From Acidobacteriota bacterium (GTDB lineage Bacteria > Acidobacteriota > Vicinamibacteria > Vicinamibacterales > JAFNAJ01): a stretch of DNA of 57,136 bases. Location of the stretch: assembly GCA_023384575.1 (NCBI GenBank), contig JAHDVP010000016.1:1-57136 (forward strand). The letters run 5' to 3'. Shown here one piece after another: positions 18,999 to 32,876 of this stretch; position 1 is the stretch's first letter, and every line of letters starts with the position of its first letter. The notes below the pieces were generated by a model. It did not search any database and had not been told where the DNA came from. It worked only from the letters and a program-made list of their open reading frames with translations. Position numbers and translations under genes: made by a program.

Positions 18999-20750
18999 AT
19001 GCTCCTCCATCGACGACTCGTGCCGGGCGCGGGCCGGGCACGCCGCGACCTCCTCGCCGCCATCGTCCTGGGCGCCCTCGCGGGCGCCATCCTCGTCTTC
19101 CAGGCCGCCCTCCTCGCGAGGATCGTCGATCGCGTCTTCCTGCACGGTGACGACCTGGGCCCGGTAGCCCGCGTGCTGGGCCTGCTCGCCGGCGTGGCGC
19201 TGCTGCGCGCGGTGCTCACGTGGGCCACCGAGGTGCTGGCCCGCCGGGCCGCCGCGTCGGTGAAAGCCGACCTGCGCCACGAGCTCGCCCGCGCGGTCGT
19301 CGCGCGCGGTCCCGCGGCCGCCTCGCGCCAGTCGGTGGGTGAGATCGCGACGATCCTCGGCTCGGGCCTCGACGCCGTCGACGCCTACGTCGCCCAGTAT
19401 CTGCCCCAGGCCGCGCTCGCTCTGATCGTTCCCGGTTTCGTGCTGGCCGTGGTGCTCTTCGTCGATCCCCTGTCGGCGCTCGTGCTCGCCGTCACGTTTC
19501 CGCTGATCCCGCTCTTCATGTATCTGGTCGGCAGCTCCGCCGACATCCGCGCCCGGCGCCAGTGGACCGAAATGACGCGCCTCGGCGCGCGCTTCCTCGA
19601 CGCGCTTCAGGCGCTGCCGACGCTGCGGGCCTTCGGCCGGGCGGACCAGGAGACGCGGACCGTGGCGGCGATCTCCGACCGCTTCCGCACCCTCACCATG
19701 AGCGTGTTGCGGCTGGCGTTCGTGTCGTCGCTCGTGCTGGAGCTGCTGGCGACGCTCGGCACGGCCATCGTGGCGGTGGAGGTCGGGCTGCGGCTGCTCT
19801 ACGCGAGGCTGGCGTTCTTCGACGCGCTCTTCGTGCTGCTGCTCGCGCCCGAGTTCTACCGCCCGCTGCGCGCGCTCGGCGCGGCCTTTCACGCGGGCAT
19901 GGCCGGCCGGGAGGCCGCGGCGCACGTCGATCGCTGGCTCGGCGAGGGCCGGGCCGCAGAGGCTCGCGCCGTGCGATCGACCCGAGCGGCCGCGGCGGCC
20001 GGACATCCAGCGGCGGCGCCGAGGATCGCCTTCGAGCGGGTGAGCGTGCACTACGGCCCCGACCGGCCTCCCGCGCTCGACGGGGTGGCGTTCGAGATGG
20101 CGTCGGGCACGACAACCGCGCTCGTCGGTCCGAGCGGCGCGGGCAAGACCACCGTGGCCAACCTCCTGCTGCGGTTCGTCGAGGCGCAGGCCGGCCGCAT
20201 CCTGGTCGACGGCGTGCCGCTCGACCGCCTCGACGCCCAGGCATGGCGGGCCCGCGTCGCCTGGGTCCCACAGCAGCCGCACCTCTTCCACGGCACGCTC
20301 CGCGACAACGTCCTGCTGGCGCGGCCGGGGGCCTCCGACGAGGATTTGCGGCGCGCTGCCTCGCTGGCGCACGTCGACGAATTCGTCGCGCGGCTGCCGC
20401 TGGGGTGGGCAACGCCCGTCGGCGAGCGGGGCGCGCGGCTCTCGGGCGGTCAGCGCCAGCGCGTGGCGCTCGCACGGGCGTTTCTGCGCGACGCCCCCCT
20501 CGTCGTGCTCGATGAGCCGACCGCGCAACTCGACGCCGAACACGAGGCCCTGATCGTCGAGGCCATGGCCGCCCTGCGACGCGGCCGAACCTGCTTGCTC
20601 GTGGCTCACCGCCTCACGACGGTGTTCGACGCCGACCTCGTCGTGCTGCTCTCGGGGGGCCGCGTCGTCGAACGGGGGACTCCTCGCGACCTGCTGGCGC
20701 ACGGCCAGGTCTACGCCCGTCTCGTCGAGGCGTACGGAGGCGGCGCGTGA
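18999..20750 (+). CDS. cydD: CydD, ABC exporter half for cytochrome bd assembly
   Basis: CydDC exports glutathione/cysteine or a haem-related substrate to the periplasm and is required to assemble cytochrome bd. The 583-residue half transporter has a six-helix membrane domain (about 1-310) and a nucleotide-binding domain with Walker A GPSGAGKTT, signature LSGGQRQR and Walker B VVLDEPTAQ, then a switch histidine (VAHRLTT). Its stop overlaps the cydC GTG as GTGA (20747-20750). Position directly after cydAB identifies it among many similar exporters. No SD is visible before ATG 18999. Confidence 0.92.
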   Translation: MLLHRRLVPGAGRARRDLLAAIVLGALAGAILVFQAALLARIVDRVFLHGDDLGPVARVLGLLAGVALLRAVLTWATEVLARRAAASVKADLRHELARAVVARGPAAASRQSVGEIATILGSGLDAVDAYVAQYLPQAALALIVPGFVLAVVLFVDPLSALVLAVTFPLIPLFMYLVGSSADIRARRQWTEMTRLGARFLDALQALPTLRAFGRADQETRTVAAISDRFRTLTMSVLRLAFVSSLVLELLATLGTAIVAVEVGLRLLYARLAFFDALFVLLLAPEFYRPLRALGAAFHAGMAGREAAAHVDRWLGEGRAAEARAVRSTRAAAAAGHPAAAPRIAFERVSVHYGPDRPPALDGVAFEMASGTTTALVGPSGAGKTTVANLLLRFVEAQAGRILVDGVPLDRLDAQAWRARVAWVPQQPHLFHGTLRDNVLLARPGASDEDLRRAASLAHVDEFVARLPLGWATPVGERGARLSGGQRQRVALARAFLRDAPLVVLDEPTAQLDAEHEALIVEAMAALRRGRTCLLVAHRLTTVFDADLVVLLSGGRVVERGTPRDLLAHGQVYARLVEAYGGGA

Positions 20751-22492
20751 CGCCCGACCTCGGCCGGCTCGTCGCGCTCGTGCGGCCGTGGTGGCGGGGG
20801 CTGGCGCTCGGGGTGACCCTGCAATGGGCCACCGTGACGGCCAGCCTCGGCCTCATGGCCACCTCGGCCTGGCTCATTGCGACGGCCGGGCTTCATCCGT
20901 CGATTGCCGTCGTCCAGGTCGCGGTCGTCGGTGTCCGTTTCTTCGGCATCTCGAGGGGCGTCGTCCGGTATCTGGAACGGCTGGTGACCCACGACGTCAC
21001 GCTGAAGCTGCTCGCGACGCTCCGCGTGGCCGTGTTCACGCGGCTCGTGCCGCTCGCACCGGCCCGCCTCGCGAACGAGCGGAGCGGCGACGTGCTCGGC
21101 CGGCTCGTCGGCGACATCGAGACGCTCGACCAGTTCTACCTCCGGGTCGCGGGCCCCGCCGCGAGCGCGCTCCTCGTGGCACTGACCACGGGCCTCCTGC
21201 TGCTGCCGTTCGATCCGGCCCTGTCGGCTGCGGCACTCGTCGGGCTCGCCTGCGGCGGGCTCCTGGCCCCGTGGCTTGCGTGGCGTCTCGGCCAGCATCA
21301 CGCCGCCGCCGTCGTCGGTCACCGGGCGGCGCTCGAGGCCGCCGCCGTGGACGGCGTGCAGGGCGTCGCGGAACTCGTCGCGTTCGGCCGGGAGGCGAAT
21401 CACCTCGAGGCGCTTCGCGCCACGGGATGGCAGGCTGCGCGCGCGGAAGTCGCCAGCGCCCGGGGTGGGGCGGCCGGCACCGCGTTCGGCGCCTGCTCCG
21501 CCGACCTGGCGGTCGTGGCGCTGATGGTCCTGGCGATTCCCCTCGTCGGACGGGGCGACCTGCAGGGCGTGAACCTCGCCGTGGTCGCACTGGCCACGCT
21601 CGCGGCGTTCGAGGCGGTGGCCATGCTGCCGGCTGCCGCGCAGCAGCTCGGCGCGAGTCGCGAGGCCGCGCGCCGCGTGTTCGCGCTGCTCGACGCGCCG
21701 CCAGCCGTCAGCCGGCCGACGACGGCCCTGCCGGCTCCCGAGGGCCGGCGCCTGTCGGTACGTGGACTGTCGTTTGCCTATGCCCCCGGCGAGCCGCGCG
21801 TCCTCGACGAGGTCACCTTCGACCTCGGCCCGGGTCGGCTCGTGGCGATCGTCGGGCCCAGCGGAGCGGGGAAGTCGACGCTCGCCACCGTGCTGCTGCG
21901 TTTCTGGGATGTGCCAGCCGGCACGGTGTCGATCGACGGCGTCGACGTGCGTGGCCTCGATCCCGACCAGGTGCGGGAGCGGTTCGCCTATGCCGGGCAG
22001 CGTGCCGACCTGCTCACGGGGACGCTTGCCGAGAACCTGCGCGTCGGACGGCCCGACGCGCCGGATGCCGCGCTCGAGGCCGCGCTCGAGCGCGTCGGCC
22101 TCGGCGTCTGGCTCCACACATTGCCGGCGGGCCTGACGACCTCGCTCGGCGAGCAGGGGCAGGCGTTGTCTGGCGGTGAGCGGCAGCGGGTCGCACTGGC
22201 CCGGGCGCTGCTGAGACCCGCGCCCTTCCTCCTGCTCGACGAGCCGACCGCGCATGTCGACGCCGCCGCCGGGCAGATGTTGATGAGGGAGATCCGGCGC
22301 GAGGCCACGATGCGGAGCGCGCTCGTCATCACGCACCGGCTCGTCGGGCTCGAGGCGGCCGACGAGATCCTCGTGCTCGCCGACGGCCGGGTCGCCGAGC
22401 GCGGCGACTTCGCTTCGCTGGTGGCGGCCAACGGGCGGTTCCGGCGGATGCTCGATCGCCAGCGCGCGGCGCGGGTCGTGGACCTGTTGTGA
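20747..22492 (+). CDS. cydC: CydC, ABC exporter half for cytochrome bd assembly
   Basis: This is the partner of CydD, 581 residues starting at a GTG. The membrane domain includes a segment resembling the family's conserved GISRGVVRYLERLVTHDVTL. The nucleotide-binding domain has Walker A GPSGAGKSTLA, signature LSGGERQR, Walker B LLLDEPTAH and ITHRLVG. The heterodimer would sit in the inner membrane. Translation is coupled to cydD by a four-base overlap. era follows after a 67-base gap containing a REP-like palindrome. Confidence 0.92.
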   Translation: MTPDLGRLVALVRPWWRGLALGVTLQWATVTASLGLMATSAWLIATAGLHPSIAVVQVAVVGVRFFGISRGVVRYLERLVTHDVTLKLLATLRVAVFTRLVPLAPARLANERSGDVLGRLVGDIETLDQFYLRVAGPAASALLVALTTGLLLLPFDPALSAAALVGLACGGLLAPWLAWRLGQHHAAAVVGHRAALEAAAVDGVQGVAELVAFGREANHLEALRATGWQAARAEVASARGGAAGTAFGACSADLAVVALMVLAIPLVGRGDLQGVNLAVVALATLAAFEAVAMLPAAAQQLGASREAARRVFALLDAPPAVSRPTTALPAPEGRRLSVRGLSFAYAPGEPRVLDEVTFDLGPGRLVAIVGPSGAGKSTLATVLLRFWDVPAGTVSIDGVDVRGLDPDQVRERFAYAGQRADLLTGTLAENLRVGRPDAPDAALEAALERVGLGVWLHTLPAGLTTSLGEQGQALSGGERQRVALARALLRPAPFLLLDEPTAHVDAAAGQMLMREIRREATMRSALVITHRLVGLEAADEILVLADGRVAERGDFASLVAANGRFRRMLDRQRAARVVDLL

Positions 22493-22504
22493 CCCCGACT
22501 AGCG

Positions 22505-22520
22505 CGAAGCTTCAGCTTCG
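22505..22520 (+). repeat. REP-like palindrome CGAAGCT-TC-AGCTTCG
   Basis: A perfect 7-bp stem around a TC centre lies between cydC and era, flanked by TAGCG and TACCAC. It matches the family TAGCGC-stem-TC-stem-CCGC seen at 54936-54955 and inside hisS, but with a different stem sequence, so the structure rather than the sequence is kept. Confidence 0.6.
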
Positions 22521-22544
22521 TACCACCGGGATCACGGTCTCGCG

Positions 22545-22550
22545 TACAAT
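22545..22550 (+). promoter_or_regulatory. -10 element TACAAT before era
   Basis: TACAAT ends 9 bases before the era ATG with no ribosome site in between, again fitting a nearly leaderless transcript starting around 22557. No clear -35 hexamer is visible. Confidence 0.5.
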
Positions 22551-22559
22551 GCCCGCGTC

Positions 22560-23471
22560 ATGTCTGAGACGCCGGCCCGCGCGGGCGTCGTCGCGCTCGT
22601 CGGGCGGCCGAACGCCGGCAAATCGACGCTGCTCAACCGCCTCGTCGGCACCAAGCTCGCCATCGTCTCCGACAAGCCGCAGACGACGCGAAACCGCATC
22701 GTCGGGGTGAAGACGCTCGACGCCGGACAGATCGTCTACCTCGACACGCCGGGCATCCACCGTCCGCTGCACCGCATGAACGTGCGGATGGTCGACGCCG
22801 CGGTCGATGCGTTGCGCGAGGTCGACCTCGTCGCCCTCGTGGTCGATGCCTCGGGCCCCATGGGCGGTGGTGACCGGTATGTCGTGCAGCTGCTCACCGG
22901 CCTGGCGACCCCCGTCGTGCTGGTGCTCAACAAGGTCGATCTCGTCGAGAAGCCGACGCTCCTCCCCTTGATCGATGCCTACCGGGGCCTGCACGCCTTC
23001 GCCGGGATCGTGCCGGTGTCGGCGCTGACGGGCGACGGCGTCGACCGGCTCGAGGCCGTGCTGCTCGGGCGGCTGCCGGAAGGACCGCCGCTCTACCCCG
23101 ACGACTATCTCACCGACCAGCCGGAACGGTTCTTCGCCGCCGAGATCGTTCGCGAGAAGCTGCTGCACCACACCCGCGACGAGCTGCCGTTCACGACGGC
23201 CGTCGTCGTCGACCGCTTCGAAGAGCCGGACGAACACGGCCTCCTGCGCCTCTACTGCACCATCCTCGTCGAACACGCCTCTCAGAAGCCGATCGTCATC
23301 GGCCGGCGCGGCGAGGGGATCAAGCGGATCGGCACCGAGGCCCGTCGCGAGCTCGAGGCGTTCTTCGCGTCGCGCGTCTACCTCGATCTCCACGTGAAGG
23401 TGAAAGCCGACTGGCGCGAAGACGACCGCGTGCTGCGCGATCTCGGCCTCTCACCGCGGCACCGCGAGTGA
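22560..23471 (+). CDS. era: GTPase Era
   Basis: Era is an essential Ras-like GTPase that binds the 3' end of 16S rRNA during 30S assembly. The 303-residue protein has G1 GRPNAGKS, G2 PQTTRNR, G3 DTPGIH and G4 NKVD in order in the N-terminal domain. A C-terminal KH domain follows with IVIGRRGEGIKRIGTEAR. Length and motifs are standard. It is probably the first gene of the era-mgtE-recO-glyQS stretch and may have its own leaderless promoter. Together with ybeY elsewhere in the window it represents the 16S maturation machinery. Confidence 0.97.
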   Translation: MSETPARAGVVALVGRPNAGKSTLLNRLVGTKLAIVSDKPQTTRNRIVGVKTLDAGQIVYLDTPGIHRPLHRMNVRMVDAAVDALREVDLVALVVDASGPMGGGDRYVVQLLTGLATPVVLVLNKVDLVEKPTLLPLIDAYRGLHAFAGIVPVSALTGDGVDRLEAVLLGRLPEGPPLYPDDYLTDQPERFFAAEIVREKLLHHTRDELPFTTAVVVDRFEEPDEHGLLRLYCTILVEHASQKPIVIGRRGEGIKRIGTEARRELEAFFASRVYLDLHVKVKADWREDDRVLRDLGLSPRHRE

Positions 23472-23553
23472 CCCCGACCGGGGAGCGGTGTGTTACCCTC
23501 GACGGCTGGCACTCGTTGGTTTCGACCATCCAAATCAGCACGATGGGCCGTTC

Positions 23554-24927
23554 ATGGCTACTCACCGCAAGCTCGATGTCGTCCTTGATTCGGTCAGGCG
23601 CCTGCAGCGTATGGGGGCGACCGCCAACCTGCTGAACCTGCTGCAGAAGCAGCATCCCGCCGACCTCGCCCAGATCCTCGGCGAACTGCCGAATCGCGAC
23701 CGGCACGCCGTGTTCAACGTGCTGTGCGAGCGCCACGGGCGCCTCGCGATGGAGGCCCTGAGCGAACTCGGGCCGGAATCGGGCGCCGAGCTGCTGTCGG
23801 ATCGTCCGCCGGAGGAGATCGCCCGCCTGGTCCAGGAACTGCCGACCGACGACGCCGCGGCCCTGGTCGACAACCTCCCCAAGGACCTTTCGGCGGCGGT
23901 GCTCGAGCTGATGCGCCGCAAGGAGGGTGGCGAGGTCGAGAACCTGCTCGAGTACGCCGAGCAGACGGCGGGCCGCATCATGAACCCGAATGTCTTCGCG
24001 CTGGCCGAGGACATGACGGTTGGCGAGGCGGTGGCCCAGCTCCAGGCGGCGCGCGACGTCGAGATGGTCTTCTATCTCTACGTCGTCGACAGCCGCCGCC
24101 ATCTCGTCGGGGTGGTCTCGCTGCGCCGCCTGCTGCTCGTCTCGCCCGAGACGCCGCTCAAGCGGATCATGACGGCCGACCTGATGAGTGTCCGTGTCGA
24201 CACGGACCAGGAGGAGGTCGCGCGCCAGGTCGCGTCGTACAACCTGCTCGCCATTCCGGTCGTCGACGAAGAGAACAAGCTCGTCGGCGTCATCACCGTC
24301 GACGACGTCATCGACGTCATCAAGGACGAGGCGACCGAGGACATCTATCGCCTGGCCGGCGTGGCCACCGACGAGCGCGTCTTCACGCCCCCGACCGAAT
24401 CGTTGAAGAAGCGCCTGCCGTGGCTCTTCGTCAACCTCGGGACGGCGTTTCTGGCCGCCTCGGTGGTCAAGATCTTCGAGGGGACGATCTCGCAGGTCGT
24501 GGCGCTCGCCGTCTTCATGCCGGTCGTGGCCGGCATGGGCGGCAACGCCGCCACGCAGACCCTCACGGTCATCGTCCGCGGTATCGCGCTCGGCGAGCTG
24601 ACGTGGAGCAACACGCGGAAGGCCCTGATGAAGGAGGCGCTGGTCGGCATCGGCAACGGCGTCGCCCTCGGCGCGCTCGCCGCGACGGCCACCTCGCTCA
24701 TGCAGGGCGACCCGGCCCTCGGCCTGGTGCTCGGCCTCGCCATGATCATCAACATGTTCGTCGCGGCGACGGCCGGGACGCTGATCCCGGTGACGCTGCG
24801 GGCGCTCAAGATCGACCCCGCCCTGGCCTCGTCGGTGTTCATCACGACGCTGACCGACATGTTCGGCTTCCTGTCGTTCCTCGGCCTGGGCACGCTCTTC
24901 CTGAAGTATCTGCAGCAGGCAGGGTAG
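23554..24927 (+). CDS. mgtE: magnesium transporter MgtE
   Basis: MgtE is a homodimeric Mg2+ channel whose cytosolic domains close the pore when Mg2+ is high. The 457-residue protein has the superhelical N domain (about 5-130, HPADLAQILGELP and RPPEEIARLVQELP), two CBS domains (about 135-260, IMNPNVFALAEDMTVGEAV and IMTADLMSVRVDTD) and five C-terminal membrane helices with the pore motif PVVAGMGGNAATQ. I start at ATG 23554 (MATHRK), which fits homologues; an in-frame start at 23488 would add 22 unrelated residues. The CorA gene at 31889 is a second Mg transporter nearby. Confidence 0.95.
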   Translation: MATHRKLDVVLDSVRRLQRMGATANLLNLLQKQHPADLAQILGELPNRDRHAVFNVLCERHGRLAMEALSELGPESGAELLSDRPPEEIARLVQELPTDDAAALVDNLPKDLSAAVLELMRRKEGGEVENLLEYAEQTAGRIMNPNVFALAEDMTVGEAVAQLQAARDVEMVFYLYVVDSRRHLVGVVSLRRLLLVSPETPLKRIMTADLMSVRVDTDQEEVARQVASYNLLAIPVVDEENKLVGVITVDDVIDVIKDEATEDIYRLAGVATDERVFTPPTESLKKRLPWLFVNLGTAFLAASVVKIFEGTISQVVALAVFMPVVAGMGGNAATQTLTVIVRGIALGELTWSNTRKALMKEALVGIGNGVALGALAATATSLMQGDPALGLVLGLAMIINMFVAATAGTLIPVTLRALKIDPALASSVFITTLTDMFGFLSFLGLGTLFLKYLQQAG

Positions 24928-24930
24928 AAT
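24925..24930 (+). promoter_or_regulatory. -10 element TAGAAT upstream of recO
   Basis: TAGAAT overlaps the mgtE stop codon and lies 60 bases before recO. It resembles the other isolated TANNNT boxes in this window (TATAAT, TACAAT, TAGACT). No -35 is apparent. Confidence 0.35.
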
Positions 24931-24989
24931 ACCGGGGTCCCGGGGCGGCCGGCGCGCCGCAGGCGCGCGGCGCCACGGGGCTCGACGCG

Positions 24990-25736
24990 ATGCCCCTCTA
25001 CAGCGCCGAGGCGCTCGTGCTCCGGACGTATCGGCTCGGCGAGGCCGACCGCATCGTGGTCTTCCTCACGCGCGACCGGGGCAAGAAGCGTGGCGTGGCG
25101 AAGGGCGCCCGGCGGTCGCGGTCGCGGTTTGCCGCAGCGCTCGAGCCGCTCAGCCGGGTGCACGTGGCGTATTTCGAGCGCGAGCAGCGCGAGCTGGTCA
25201 GCCTGAACTTCGCCGAGCTCGTGCGCTCGCCGTTCGGGGCGGCCGACCCCGAGGCGCTCGGCTACGTGGGGTACTTCGCGGAGCTCATCGACGAGTGGGC
25301 GCCGGAGGCGCACGCCGACGAGCGGCTCTTCAGGCTCGGGGCGGCCATGGTGGACGCGCTGGAGCGGCCGGTGCCCATCGTGCGACTGGCCCGCTACTTC
25401 GAGTACTGGCTGTTGCGGCTGCAGGGGGTGTATCCGGGCGTCTCGGTGTGTGACCGCTGCGCGGCCGCGCTGGCCGACCGTGGGGCGTGGATGGCGAGGG
25501 CCGAGCACGCGTTCGTCTGCGCGCGCTGCACGCCGTCGCCGGCCCCGCCGGACCTGGCGCCCGCGGCGCTCGGGTTCCTGAGGGCCGCCGCGACCCTGCC
25601 GCCCGAGCGGCTCGGGGACCTTCCGCTCTCCGAGCAGGCCGCGCGCGAGCTCGAAGCGGTACACCGGTCGCTCATCGCGCAGCATCTCGAGCGCGAGCCG
25701 CGATCGGCGCGCGTGGTGCGGGCGACGGCTCCGTGA
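24990..25736 (+). CDS. recO: DNA repair protein RecO
   Basis: RecO binds single-stranded DNA and SSB and helps load RecA in the RecFOR pathway. The 248-residue protein has the N-terminal OB fold ([21 protein letters not shown]), a helical core, and a zinc-ribbon with C154, C157, C177 and C180 (VCDRC and VCARC), as in Deinococcus and Bacillus RecO. It starts at ATG 24990; the reading frame is open upstream but overlaps mgtE antisense to sense. era and recO are neighbours in many bacteria; here mgtE is inserted between them. Confidence 0.93.
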   Translation: MPLYSAEALVLRTYRLGEADRIVVFLTRDRGKKRGVAKGARRSRSRFAAALEPLSRVHVAYFEREQRELVSLNFAELVRSPFGAADPEALGYVGYFAELIDEWAPEAHADERLFRLGAAMVDALERPVPIVRLARYFEYWLLRLQGVYPGVSVCDRCAAALADRGAWMARAEHAFVCARCTPSPAPPDLAPAALGFLRAAATLPPERLGDLPLSEQAARELEAVHRSLIAQHLEREPRSARVVRATAP

Positions 25737-25779
25737 CGGAATCGACTTCGATGCACACACACAGCCCGGGCGTGCTGCC

Positions 25780-26670
<891 letters not shown>

Positions 26671-26694
26671 GGCGTCTGCAGCGAACCCGGACCC

Positions 26695-28917
26695 ATGGAA
26701 CGTGAACTGTTGATCGAGATTGGCTGCGAGGAACTTCCGGCGAGCTGGCTGGCGCCGCTCACCGCGCAGCTCGGCGACCACCTGGGGGCCCGGCTCCGCG
26801 AGTTCCGCCTCGAGGCCGACGCCCCGGTCGAGGCGTTCTCGACGCCGCGCCGGCTCACGGTCTTCGTCTCCCGCATCGCCGAGCGGCAGACCGACCTCGA
26901 GGAGACGATCACGGGGCCGCCCGTGTCGGCGGCGACCACGGCCGACGGCAGCCCGACGCCGGCGGCGCTGGGGTTCGCGCGGAAGCACGGCGTCGAGGTC
27001 GCCGACCTCGCCAGGGTCGACACGCCCAAGGGCGCCTACCTGGCGTTCCAGAAGCGGCATCGCGGGAAGACGGCGGTCGACGTGCTGCCCGACCTGCTGG
27101 CGGCGACGCTTCGCGACCTGGCGTTCCCGAAGATGATGTCGTGGGACGCGTGGCTCGACGACGGCCGAGGCGCGTTCCCCTTCGGCCGGCCGATCCGCTG
27201 GCTGCTGTTCCTGTACGGCGGGCGCGTCGTGCCCTTCACCATCAGGCGGACGACGCTCGCCGCCTCGTCAGTGGTGCAGGACGTCCGCTCGGGCGCGGTG
27301 ACCTACGGGCACCGCTTCCTGACGACCAGCGGGCGTCCGGGGCGGGCCATCAAGGTGCGAAGCTTCGCCGACTACCGGTCGCGGCTGGCGGAGAACTGCG
27401 TCGTGCTCGACCGGCGCGAGCGGCACGACCGCCTGGCCCGCGAGCTCGACGCGCACGCCCGGCGCCTCGGTGGCCGTGTCTATCACGCCGCCGCCAGCCA
27501 GCGCGGGCTGCTCGACGAGGTCGCCAACCTGGTCGAGTACCCGGCGGTGGTGGCCGGCACCTTCGCGCCGGAATTCCTCGATCTTCCGGAAGAGGTGCTG
27601 ACGACCACGATGATTCATCACCAGCACAACTTCCCGATCGTCGACGACGGCGGTGCGCTGATGCCGGCGTTTCTCGCCGTCACCAACATCGAGGTGGACC
27701 ACCCCAAGAAGATCGCCGTGAACGCCGAGCGGGTGCTGGCCGCCCGCCTGCGCGACGCGCGGTTCTTCTGGGAGGCCGACCGGGCGCAGGGGCTCGAGGC
27801 CAGGCTGCCCCGCCTCGAGACGATCCTGTTCCACAAGCGGCTCGGGAGTTACCGCCAGAAGGCCGATCGCGTGGCGACGCTGGCCACGTGGCTGGCCGGC
27901 GACGTGTTCGGCGTGGCCTCGGCCGTGGCGCCGGCTCGTCGCGCCGGGCTGCTCGCCAAGGTCGACCTGGCAACCGACATGGTGCGCGAGTTCACCGAGC
28001 TGCAGGGCACGATGGGGGGCATTTACGCCCGCGCAGAGGGCGAGTCCGAAGCGGTCTGGAAGGCCATCGCCCTCCACTACCTGCCCGTCGGCGTCGAAGC
28101 GACCCTGCCGCCGTCGCGTGAGCAGCTCGGAGCCGCAGCGGTGACGTGGGCCGCCCTCGCGCTTGCCGACAAGCTCGACTCGGTCGTGGGGCTCTTCGCG
28201 GCGGGCGAGCGCCCGACCGGGACGCGCGATCCGTTCGGCATCCGGCGGCAGCTCCAGGGCGCCCTGAAGCTGCTCGTCGACCTGCCCGAAACGACCGGGC
28301 TCGACGTCGCCGTTGGCATCGGGCGGCTGACGGCGCGGGCGGCCTCGCTCGTGCCCGATGCTGGTTCCGGGGCGTTCAACGAGGACCTGCTCGGGTTCGT
28401 CCGCGACCGGTTGCGTCACCTGTTCGGGCAGCGCGGGTTCCGCCCGGACGAGATCGAGGCCGCGCTCGGGGCACGGGCGGACGACCTCGCGCCGCTCGAG
28501 GTGCGGCGCCGCCTCGAGGCGCTGCGAACGATGCGGGCGTCTACCGACTTCGAAGCGCTCGCCGCGCTCTTCAAGCGCGTCAAGAACATCGCCCGCGAGG
28601 TGAGCGCGGCCCCGCTTGCCGAGTACCCGACCGCGCTCGAGCGCGACGTCCTGACCGAGGACGCCGAGCGGGCGCTCGTGGCCGAGTTCGACGATCGCGC
28701 CCCGCGCATCGAGGCGGCGCTCTCGAGCGGCGACTTGACCGGCGCCATGGCCGAGGCGTCGAAGTTCCGGGCGAGCGTCGACCGGTTCTTCACCGAGGTC
28801 TTCGTGATGGTCGACGACGAGCGCCTCAGGGCGTCGCGCCTGATGCTGATGGTGCTGCTCCGCGACCTGGTGCTCGGCATCGCCGACATCTCGCAACTGG
28901 CTGCCACGACCGAGTGA
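26695..28917 (+). CDS. glyS: glycyl-tRNA synthetase beta subunit
   Basis: The 740-residue beta subunit recognises tRNA-Gly and is required for activity with GlyQ. It begins MERELLIEIGCEELPASWL, the usual start, has KRHRGKTAVDVLPDLL and KMMSW segments in the first third, an HD-like domain in the middle (VDLATDMVREFTELQGTMGG), and a C-terminal DALR-like anticodon-binding region (about 600-735). Gene order glyQ-glyS is standard; ppdK comes 77 bases later. The glyS-ppdK neighbourhood is seen in several phyla. Confidence 0.97.
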   Translation: MERELLIEIGCEELPASWLAPLTAQLGDHLGARLREFRLEADAPVEAFSTPRRLTVFVSRIAERQTDLEETITGPPVSAATTADGSPTPAALGFARKHGVEVADLARVDTPKGAYLAFQKRHRGKTAVDVLPDLLAATLRDLAFPKMMSWDAWLDDGRGAFPFGRPIRWLLFLYGGRVVPFTIRRTTLAASSVVQDVRSGAVTYGHRFLTTSGRPGRAIKVRSFADYRSRLAENCVVLDRRERHDRLARELDAHARRLGGRVYHAAASQRGLLDEVANLVEYPAVVAGTFAPEFLDLPEEVLTTTMIHHQHNFPIVDDGGALMPAFLAVTNIEVDHPKKIAVNAERVLAARLRDARFFWEADRAQGLEARLPRLETILFHKRLGSYRQKADRVATLATWLAGDVFGVASAVAPARRAGLLAKVDLATDMVREFTELQGTMGGIYARAEGESEAVWKAIALHYLPVGVEATLPPSREQLGAAAVTWAALALADKLDSVVGLFAAGERPTGTRDPFGIRRQLQGALKLLVDLPETTGLDVAVGIGRLTARAASLVPDAGSGAFNEDLLGFVRDRLRHLFGQRGFRPDEIEAALGARADDLAPLEVRRRLEALRTMRASTDFEALAALFKRVKNIAREVSAAPLAEYPTALERDVLTEDAERALVAEFDDRAPRIEAALSSGDLTGAMAEASKFRASVDRFFTEVFVMVDDERLRASRLMLMVLLRDLVLGIADISQLAATTE

Positions 28918-28994
28918 GCGGCCGTCCCGAACGACGAACACGCGAACATCCACCGCGAGGCCCAAGGCCTCATTCGAACGGAGCGAACACGCGC

Positions 28995-31888
<2,894 letters not shown>

Positions 31889-31892
<4 letters not shown>

Positions 31893-32854
31893 TTAGATAC
31901 CTCGTGCATCGGGACGGTCGGACCGAGCCGGTCGACCGTCTCGATGCCGCCTGGCTTCGCCCCGAGAGCGGCGCGCTGGTCTGGGCCGACCTGCTGCAGC
32001 CCGGACCCGACGAGGCGCGTGTCCTCAGGGAGGTCTTCGGCCTCCACGAGCTCGCCGTCGAGGACGCGCTCGAGACCGTCCACCACCCGAAGATCGAGAC
32101 CTACGACGGCTCGCTGTACATCGTCCTGCACGGCATCGACTTCCGCCCCGAGGCCCACGGCTTCGCGACGCACGACATCGACTTCTTCCTGTCGCCGCGC
32201 CTGCTCGTCACCGTGCACGACGGTCGCCGGCGCAGCATCGGGCACGTCTTCGACCTCGCCCTGCGCAATCCCTTCGTGCTGGCCGAGGGCCCCGTCCGCC
32301 TCCTCCACCGCATCGTCGACACCCTCGTGGACCACTACCGGCCTGAGATCGACGCGCTCGAGGAGAGGCTCGACGATCTCGAGCAGCGCGTGCTCGAGCG
32401 GCCGAACGACACGGTCACTGCCGATATCCTGGAGGCGAAGCGCGACATCACGTCGCTGCGCCGGGTCGTCGTCCCGCAACGCGACATCGTGGGCCGGCTC
32501 GCGCGCCGCGAGTTCGACCAGATCGACCAGGAGATGGCCTACCGCTTCCGCGACGTGCACGATCAGCTCGTGCGGATGGCCGACGATGCCATCATCTTCC
32601 AGGACCGCGTGACGGGCATCCTCGATGCGCACCTGGCGAGCGTGTCGAACCGTCTCGGGCAGGTGTCGAAGCTCGTGGCCGTCATCGCCACACTCTTCGG
32701 CCCGCTGACCGTCATCACCGGGCTCTACGGCATGAACGTCCAGTTGCCCGTGCTGCCGGGTGGGGAGGACGCGCAGTTCTGGTGGGTGTTGCTCCTCATG
32801 GCGTCGGCGAGCACGGCCATGTACGGGTGGTTCCGCCGATCGGGATGGCTGTGA
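31889..32854 (+). CDS. corA: CorA-family magnesium/metal channel
   Basis: This 321-residue protein is a pentameric inner-membrane Mg2+/Co2+ channel subunit. A cytosolic alpha/beta domain and long coiled helices lead to two C-terminal membrane segments joined by the GMN motif (TGLYGMNVQLP), with an Arg/Trp-rich cytosolic end. The best start is a TTG at 31889 overlapping the ppdK TGA (TTGA), which suggests re-initiation after ppdK. PPDK requires Mg2+, so the pairing is functionally sensible but not proof of a link. mgtE is 7 kb upstream. Confidence 0.92.
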
Positions 32855-32876
32855 TGGAGGATCGACCGCGCGGCTC

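Noticed and set aside
17727-20702. Minus-strand open frame of about 990 codons opposite cydB and cydD
   Set aside because: Same shadow effect; extreme Arg/Glu/His composition and full overlap with clear cyd genes.
23472-23553. Mg-sensing riboswitch before mgtE
   Set aside because: The gap is only 82 bases and shows no M-box or mgtA-type structure.
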